Assembly: GCA_032622095.1 (NCBI GenBank)
Contig: CP136061.1
Span: forward strand, 189,292,369-189,356,368
Length of the DNA: 64,000 nt
From: Siphonodentalium dalli
Lineage: Eukaryota; Mollusca; Scaphopoda; Gadilida; Siphonodentaliidae
Reading direction: 5' to 3'
Shown here: one piece after another, positions 57,446 through 64,000 of the stretch
Position numbering within the stretch: position 1 is the first letter of the stretch
How the letters are laid out: each line of letters opens with the position of its first letter
Program-made: the position numbers and the translations under genes
Notes under the pieces: generated by a model
Databases searched by the model: none
What the model saw: only the letters and a program-made list of their open reading frames with translations
What the model was told of the DNA's origin: nothing

Positions 57446-58742
57446 GACTAGCCGATGAGCGCGACGTGGTCCGGGCTATTCAAAAACCATATTTCAACTC
57501 GATAGCTCTACCCAGCCCGACGTTGTCCGGGCTATTCAAAAACCAAATTTCAAGTCGATAGCTCTACCCGTTTCCGATATCTGGTCTGCGCATGTGCGAA
57601 TCTGGCGTCGCACGGGCTCGGCGACCCGATAAAATTCGTATCCGGGGCAAGATACATTAACATACCAAATTTAAAAAGGCGATAGCTCCACCCGTTTCCG
57701 AGATCTCGTCTGCGCATGCGCGAAGCTGGGTCGCGAGGGCTCTGCGACCCGATAAAATTCGTAACTGGGGCAAGATACATTCACATACCAAATGTCAAGT
57801 CGATAGCTCCACCCGTTTCCGAGATCTCGTCTGCGCATGCACTACACGGGCGTCGCACGGGCTCGCCAATACGACAACGTCGACCGCCTGGTCAAACTAC
57901 ACACACGTACCAAGTTTCGTCCCGATCGGTCGAGAATCGTAGATTTGTATCACTGACATACAGACAGACAGTCTTCAAAATATATAGGAGACTAGCAGGT
58001 GGACCCGACTTCGTCCGGGCTGTTTCTCCTCTGCTTTTCGGTGAATTGCGCGATTTGACCTTGAATTGTCCATTTTGAAGGTCAAGGTCAGGTGGGGTCA
58101 CGATTTGACCGGTCCAAAACACTGCCCGGACAAAAGTACCCGTCGAAATCTATCCGGTTTTACCCGATTTAGAGAGTGAAGGTCACTCGAAGGTCAAGGT
58201 CACGCCGCACGGGCATCCGGGTGTGACGAAATTGCTCAGCGCTTCATACAACCCGTTTCCACCAAATTCGGTGGAAATCGGCTCAGCGGATCCCGAGATA
58301 TAAGTTCGAGGTCACTCGGAGGTCGAGGTCACGCCGCTCCGACAGACAGACATGCCAGTGTTACTCCTGGGGTCAACCTACGCCAACACTCCAAAAATGG
58401 GAGAAATCGGCCCAGCGGATCCCGAGATACGGTTTCAAGGTCATTTGAAATGTCAAGGTCACGCCGCACGGGCATCCGGACGCGACGAAATGGCTCGGCG
58501 CCTAATACTGCCCCCACATATCAAATTTGGTCCAAATCGTTCCAGCAGGAGCCGAGATACAGGTTGAAGGTCACCGGTTTGAAGGTCAATGTCACGCCGC
58601 ACGGACAAATGGACGGGCCCATGTTCGTCCCCGGGTCGAATTACGTGTCGGTACCAAGTTTGGTCGAAATCGGTCCAGCCGTGTTTGAGTCCATCGCGAA
58701 CACACACACACACAAACACACAGATCTTCCAAAATATATAAT
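57446..58742 (-). repeat. Type-B unit followed by type-A long unit, copy 2
   Basis: The type-B unit (57446-57988) has a duplicated head and three diverged cores. The type-A unit (57989-58742) is the near-identical partner of 51550-52301. The order B then A is the same at both places, suggesting a segmental duplication within the array. Confidence 0.88.
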
Positions 58743-60495
58743 AGACTAGCCGATGAGCCCGACGTTGTCCGGGTTATTCAAAAACCAAATTTCAAGTCGA
58801 TAGCTCTACCCAGCCCGACGTTGTCCGGGCTATTCAAAAACCAAATTTCAAGTCGATAGCTCTACCCGTTTCCGAGATCTCGTCTGCGCATGCGCGAAGC
58901 TGGCGTCGCACGGGCTCGGCGACCAGATAAAATTCGTATTCGGGGCAAGATACATTCACATACCAAATTTCAAGTCGATAGCTCCACCCGTTTCCGAGAT
59001 CTCGTCTACGCATGCGCTGCACGGGCGTCGCGCGGGCTCGCCAATACGACAACGACGACCGCCTGGTCAAACTACACACACGTACCAAGTTTCGTCCCGA
59101 TCGGTCGAGAATCGTAGATTTGTATTAATGACAGACATACAAACAGACAGACAGACAGAGGTCTTCAAAATATATATGAGACTAGAAGGTGACCCGAATT
59201 CGTCCGGGCTTTGACCTTGAATTGTGCATTTTGAAGGTCAAGGTCAAGTGGGGTCACGATTTGACCCGTCCAAAAACACTGCCTGGACAAAAGTACCCGA
59301 CAAAAGTACCCGTCGAAATCCATCCAGTTTTACCCGATTTGACCTTGAATTGATCATTTAGAAGGTCAAGGTCAGGTCGGGGTCACGATTTGACCCGTCC
59401 AAAATACTCAGTGGACAAAAGTAACCCTATGTATCAAATTTCGTGGAAATCCCATCAAAATTCGTGATTTGACCTTGAATTGACCCGATTTCAAGGTCTC
59501 GTCGCACGGGCAAATGAATAGGCTTATGAGACTCCCCATTCGAAAGTCGATAGCGGGCGCCGCACGGGCTCGCCAATACGACAACGTCGAAAGCCTGGTC
59601 AAACTACACACACGTACCAAGTTTCGTCCCGATCGGTCGAGAATCGTAGATTTGTATAAATGACAGACAAACAAACATACAGACAGACAGACAGAGAGAG
59701 GTCTTCAAAATATATATGAGACTAGCCGATGAGCCCGACGTTGTCCGGGCTATTCAAAAACCAAATTTCAAGTCGATAGCTCCACCCGTTTTCGAGATCT
59801 GGTCTGCGCATGCGCGAAGCTGGCGTCGCACGGGCTCGGCGATCCGATAAAATTCGTATCCGGGCCAAGATACATTCACATACCAAATTTCAAGTCGATA
59901 GCTCCACCCGTTTCCGAGATCTCGTCTGCGCATGCGCTGCAGGGGCGTAGCACGGGCTCGCCAATACGACAACGACCACCGCCTGGTCAAACTACACACA
60001 CGTACCAAGTTTCGTCCCGATCGGTCGAGAATCGTAGATTTGTATTAATGACAGACAAACAGACAGAGGTCTTCAAATATATATATGAGACTAGCTGATG
60101 AGCCCGACGTTGTCCGGGCTATTCAAAAACCATATTTCAAGTCGATAGCTCCACCCGTTTCCGAGATCTGATCTGCGCATGCGCGAAGCTGGCGTCGCAC
60201 GGGCTCGGCGACCCGATAAAATTCGTATCCGGGGCAAGATACATTCACATAGCAAATTTCAAGTCGATAGCTCCACCCGTTTCCGAGATCTCGTCTGCGC
60301 ATGCGTGAAGCTGGCGTCGCACGGGCTCGGCGACCTGATAAAATTCGTATCCGGGGCAAGATACATTCACATACCAAATTTCAAGTCGATAGCTCCGCCC
60401 TTTTCCGAGATCTCGTCTGCGCATGCGCGAAGCTGGCGTCGCACGGGCTCGGCGACCCGATAAAATTCGTATCCGGGTCAAGATACATTCACATA
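58743..60495 (-). repeat. Last four units, including a type-A/type-B hybrid
   Basis: At about 59548 a type-A body (ACTCCCCATTCGAAAG) switches directly to a type-B tail (TCGATAGCGGGCGCCGCACG), showing recombination between subfamilies. The final unit ends within a core at about 60495 and lacks the microsatellite tail. Confidence 0.85.
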
Positions 60496-60589
60496 TGTCG
60501 TTCCTGTATAATATCGTTATTTTCATCATTATCTACCATTTCCTACGAAATTCCCTAATACAATTTGCGATAACGAATTGGTGATAAAA

Positions 60590-60720
60590 ACAGATATATC
60601 GTTACTGCAGTTTAAAAACACTTCTTCGAATATTTCCGTTATTTCGTCAAAAACTCTTCTTAAAATATCTCCGTTATTTCGTCAAAAACACTTCTTCTCA
60701 TACAAATCGCCGTTATTTAG
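60590..60720. repeat. Short tandem repeat, about 40-bp unit, 3 copies
   Basis: TCCGTTATTTCGTCAAAAAC(A/T)CTTCTT recurs at about 60636 and 60670, with partial copies on each side. Confidence 0.75.
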
Positions 60721-60889
60721 TAAATTAACATTCTTTATAGAGTTATTGCCCTTCATATTAAATATGAAGCTAACATGCAGGATTAGCTATACATGTCGTC
60801 ATTTAGTGGACAATCCCAAGCTCGCGTGCCACGCGTGGTCGGATTGTCCATTAATTAACGAACATTTTAGGTACGGATTGTCCGTTTAT

Positions 60890-61015
60890 AAGTGGCCAAT
60901 CCTTGATGAATTGCCTGCCAGTATATACAAAATGGTTTAATATTATATTCGAAAGTGGAATAATCCCAGAACAATGGCTTGTCGGTGTAGTAATTCCAAT
61001 TTATAAGAAAAGGTG
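60890..61015 (+). pseudogene. Small RT fragment of a LINE
   Basis: The frame LPVYTKWFNIIFESG-IIPEQWLVGVVIPIYKK matches the finger region of non-LTR reverse transcriptases (F-N-x-I-x-E-S-G, P-x-x-W, V-I-P-I-Y-K-K). It is open on both sides for a short distance only. It cannot be assigned to the 34-kb LINE family from this piece. Confidence 0.65.
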
Positions 61016-61097
61016 CAGTTCTAGTGTTATTGTGAAATGCTTTGGTTTATCAGGGTTTCGCATCAGCGACACCACGGAGGGCATTCGGAGGCGTATT

Positions 61098-61433
61098 TTA
61101 ACTCAACCGGTTCCTGAGATCAACATTCAGTTCTATAACTCTGGCATTAAAAACTGCCAAAGCTGACAGGTCCTCCGTGTTGATCCTGTCGGGACCGGGC
61201 AGACGTACCTGCAGGCGGATGTCCTCCTCGTTATATGTGGAGGTAATTACGTGCGCTCGCGCAACAGTGTGGCGATCAGTCAGATTCGTAGGTATGTACG
61301 TTGGTGTTACCCTACCGATTTCACTCCATGACGTCACCCTTACGTAATACATGCCGGCGACGTTACGGAGTAGATTATAGAGTTGATGCCCTTGGCATTG
61401 ACTTCCGTTACTAGCTCGTTGGTATATAAACAA
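61098..61433 (-). pseudogene. Unrecognised 111-codon frame, possibly from a transposon protein
   Basis: The frame includes YYVRVTSWSEIGRVTPTYIP, RHTVARAHVITSTYNEEDIR and LQVRLPGPDRINTE. The last block (61174-61217) is repeated with one mismatch in inverse orientation at 62375-62418, where it is again open (LERLQVRLPGPDRIN). Conservation of the same peptide in both copies hints at real coding origin. GC content is higher than in the flanks. No family was recognised. Confidence 0.35.
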
Positions 61434-61952
61434 ACCAGCGATGTGGCTTTTGTCGAAAACTGACAGTCAGTACATTCGCCCTGTATACATGTACTTTCAG
61501 AAAATACAAAACACCACAACGTTATACCCCACCAATGTCAGTGTCTCGATATCATTTGACCAAATTTCTTGACATGAAACCGCTACAGACACGGCGTGAA
61601 ATACATCGCATTGAGTAAACAATTTCCCATTGTTTCAATTCAACTTCAAGATCGCGGTAAAATCAAAACCGCAATTTGTAAGTGGTAAACATCTGAAAAA
61701 GACATCAGGTACACGCAGAAACTAATTGTTGTGCATATTTATTTATATTTGAGGTGGCAATTTTTCATGTTTATCAGTATTTTTAACGATAAGAGCGATG
61801 GTAATTGGGGGACTATATTTTATCTAGCGCATTAAATTTAAAATAAAAAGTCGTGAATTGGCTGAGTGTTTTCTTTGGCCGCGCATTTCGTTGATAATTA
61901 CGAGCCATTTGTTTGTCTAAATAACATTTTTAAGTTCGAAGAGCATTAGAAT
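61434..61952. other. AT-rich spacer, nothing recognised
   Basis: No open frame with motifs and no repeat structure was seen. Confidence 0.4.
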
Positions 61953-62120
61953 GGGGATAACAGTGTGGTGTTTTGTGATTTCGGAAAGGTACATGGTGAA
62001 TATACTGTGGCAAATACCCGTTAATGGGCTCCGGCTCCGCCGTCGGCCATTAACTAAATTTGCCACAGTATATTCGCCATGTACCTTTCCGAAATCACAA
62101 AATACCACACTGTTATCCCC
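61953..62120. mobile_element. Hairpin MITE, 63-bp arms
   Basis: Arms 61953-62015 and 62058-62120 (starting GGGGATAACAGTGTGGTGTT) are nearly perfect reverse complements. The 42-base centre contains a second pair, GTTAATGG / CCATTAAC, around a GC-rich loop. It is non-coding, with no clear target duplication. Confidence 0.85.
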
Positions 62121-63136
62121 TAAATAAAATTATTGAAGATTGTAATTGTCTTTTTTTGCTAACATTAAATTAAATAAATTAAGTAAAATACAGTGAAATT
62201 ATTTTTTTAATTATTTGTTATTACATTTTTGCGCACGTTGGCATCTCTCTGAGTGCATTCTAGTTATCTTTCTGATCAGTCACCTAATCATGTGTTTAAA
62301 TTTCTGCTTGGTCTGGTCTTGTAGGAAATTTGGGCTCTAATTTGGTCCGCATCTTCGTGTTTGAGGTTCTCGAGCGCCTCCAGGTACGTCTGCCCGGTCC
62401 CGACAGGATCAACACGGATTCGTTTAGTTTCATCGTTGGATTAGTGGTTGTGAGTACCTGTGAATATTTTAGGAACGATTAGTTTTGTGGAACTAAACGA
62501 ATTAACATTTACATTTAGAACCACTAAATAGTGATATATCCAATAATCCAACAGAATCACAAATTCACTATATAGCGCTCCACATATCCGATATAACTAA
62601 CAACATAACTTGTATCTGGAGAATCTGGAGGAACCAATGGACTATTAGTAGTAATTTCGAAACAGTTTTCTTGTAAAGGCGACACGTTTGTCCCATAATA
62701 ATGATGTACAGCATTACCTTTCGCAAAAAGTAAGTTGGTTGTTGGTTACATGTCCAAATTCCTTATCATCATTCTGGCAGACAGACCTCTTCGGAATTCA
62801 TGATCCACTTATACAATGTATATATATAATATAATAGTAAGACACAATCATGCGATTGCCACATTTTACTTTCAAAACACATCTGCGAATGACTTGGTTT
62901 GTGAAAACGGGTCACATGTTAATCACGTGCATGGGACCAGTCCGTGTTGTTTCGGACATATTTATTCACATTCAACGGCGATCATTGCATGGTTAATCGG
63001 ATTGTTATGCGTGGCTAACGGGCTATTGTGTTGAATCTCGGCGAGCGCACTGATTTCACGTCGTGGTCAACAACCGCTCAACGGCGCATTTCCAGTTAAT
63101 TGCATTATATGGGGTCAATTGTGCTCTAAGTCGGTC
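62121..63136. other. No gene recognised apart from the 44-bp inverse repeat
   Basis: 62375-62418 is the inverse partner of 61174-61217. The remainder is AT-rich and a 72-codon open frame near 62816 has no motif. Confidence 0.4.
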
Positions 63137-63217
63137 AGAGCACGTGAATAGTTCTTTACCAGAATAAATCTCGTCTTCGACTCAATTTATTCTGGTAAAG
63201 AACTATTCGTGTGCTCT
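63137..63217. repeat. 33-bp inverted repeat (hairpin)
   Basis: AGAGCACGTGAATAGTTC-TTTACCAGAATAAAT pairs with 63185-63217 with one mismatch around a 15-base loop. Confidence 0.85.
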
Positions 63218-63829
63218 CTAACCATTACTTAAAACACACAGTGAACCGCTGTTAATAGTCCAGGCACATTAGGCGTGAATGGGGAAAAGTAAGGAAACAA
63301 ATCCCGGAAAGCTGATTTTTTTATATTATTTAGGCCATAACATCGCGGATGCGTCACGAAAAGTCCTCTAAAATCGGAGTTGAGCTTTCGGAGTTAACCA
63401 ATTTTTTTCATAAAAAAATAAAAACTTATATATTTTTCACAATCATAGGAATAATGGGATGTTATAACAATTTTTCAGCCGAAACATATACCAAATGTAC
63501 TCAATATTGTTCAATACACAATTCTCGAACCAGAGATACAAATTCAACGGGGGGATTTGAATGAATTTCGCATATATGGATATAAAATAACATAATGACC
63601 CCAAAAAATGACGATTTTTTCAGACAATCTGTATTATTCGATGTCAAATTTCTCGGGCTATTCATTACGTAGGCGCAAGAAATTTGTTTTAAAAACTGCA
63701 CAGATATCACTCCTCCAACATAATATGCGGCATTAGCAACTATACCTATGATAAGTGGTCAATACTTGTACAAAACATAACCCTACCCCTTAAACTGGCT
63801 CTCGTCACATTTTGCCCTTCCGCTAGTCC
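63218..63829. other. AT-rich spacer, no gene recognised
   Basis: Short overlapping frames on both strands lack motifs. Confidence 0.4.
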
Positions 63830-64000
63830 AAGTGCTTATTGTAGAAAACACACCAACTGTGAAAAGGGCGATAAAAGCATGAAACTTGGCACATATGTTC
63901 CTTATACGCTACTGCTCATTTTCACATGTGGCGTCATTTGCAACAGGCTCTTCTTAGCAACGGTTGCTAGGCAACTACCCGGCATCGGATTAATGCATAT
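63830..64000 (-). repeat. X-box-bearing dispersed repeat, third copy (cut by the window edge)
   Basis: The minus strand reads TGCCGGGTAGTTGCCTAGCA followed by ACCGTTGCTAAGAAG, matching the repeats at 40.25 and 40.65 kb. The X-box-like GTTGCCTAGCAAC lies at 63963-63975 (minus strand). The unit continues beyond the window. Confidence 0.7.

Larger units (their letters stand above)
49174..60495 (-). mobile_element. Head-to-tail array of about 20 HINE-like (Helentron-derived) units
   Basis: Units begin ACTAGC(C/A)G and end with a (GACA)n or (CA)n microsatellite, then GGTCTTC(C)AAAATATATATGAG. The next ACTAGC follows directly. Junctions lie near 49264, 50009, 50529, 51048, 51550, 52302, 53202, 53845, 54208, 54769, 55132, 55761, 56127, 56633, 57446, 57989, 58743, 59179, 59722 and 60088. 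Tandem core, microsatellite and fixed ends match descriptions of pearl/DINE-like HINEs. Rolling-circle replication could explain head-to-tail multimers. On the minus strand each unit runs from CTCATATATATTTTGAAG to GCTAGT. No replication-helicase gene is present. The array stops abruptly inside a 122-bp core at about 60495. Confidence 0.75.

Noticed and set aside
49174-60495. CRISPR-like array
   Set aside because: Repeat units are 120-750 bp with related, not unique, intervening sequence and microsatellite tails; the DNA is eukaryotic.
49990-60560. Dozens of Arg-rich frames on both strands (RARRPDKIRIRGKIHSH and its mirror)
   Set aside because: They are the 122-bp core read in different frames; mirror peptides occur at every core and no frame extends through a unit.
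1-64000. rRNA or tRNA genes
   Set aside because: No conserved rRNA stretch or tRNA box A/B pair was recognised by eye on either strand; a tRNAscan or Rfam run would be decisive.

Overview
This window looks like eukaryotic, animal nuclear DNA that consists almost entirely of mobile elements and tandem repeats. I found no complete host gene and no rRNA or tRNA gene. The reasons for calling it animal DNA are AT-rich spacers, decayed DIRS-like, APE-type LINE and Penelope-like retroelements, many foldback DNA transposons and MITEs, and head-to-tail repeats with (GACA)n or (CA)n tails. The last resemble the HINE/pearl-type (Helentron-derived) elements of marine invertebrates. A lophotrochozoan such as a mollusc is my best guess, at low confidence.

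Layout. 1-7.5 kb: a decayed DIRS-like gag/RT remnant, a 44-bp minisatellite, a TTAA-bounded foldback element, a hairpin MITE, and a TTAA element carrying a nested HINE-like insertion. 7.5-11.2 kb: a homogeneous 164-bp satellite of about 22 monomers. 11.2-17.9 kb: a two-layer nest in which a 2.07-kb element with an 8-bp target duplication and clusters of a 16-bp palindrome sits inside a TTAA-bounded element, followed by a 36-bp minisatellite. 18-22.3 kb: a CAGGGG-ended MITE, a 1.1-kb foldback and another TTAA element. 24.7-27.3 kb and 34.1-37.7 kb: two LINE copies of one family, the first badly decayed and the second nearly intact. 30.8-33.2 kb: two degenerate tandem arrays and a possible Helitron-like 3' end. 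37.7-43.5 kb: short tandem repeats, X-box-bearing repeats, another TTAA element, a pogo-like MITE and a 27-bp minisatellite. 43.7-48.2 kb: a Penelope-like element with coiled-coil, SGNH-hydrolase-like, reverse transcriptase and GIY-YIG modules, broken by a second copy of the CAGGGG-ended MITE. 48.6 kb: a lone C2H2 zinc-finger codon block. 49.2-60.5 kb: an array of about 20 head-to-tail HINE-like units. 60.5-64 kb: small LINE and hairpin remnants.

How the parts relate. Three nested insertions can be read at or near base resolution, which gives element boundaries and relative ages. Several repeats carry sequences that match animal transcription-factor sites many times over: NRF1-like in the 122-bp core, NR5/ERR-like half-sites in the type-A units, YY1-like in the 160-bp array, and RFX X-box-like in a dispersed repeat. 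No function is shown for these. The most unusual items are the HINE-like multimer, the SGNH module upstream of a Penelope-like RT, and the palindrome-studded 2.07-kb element. All identity and copy-number statements were made by eye.
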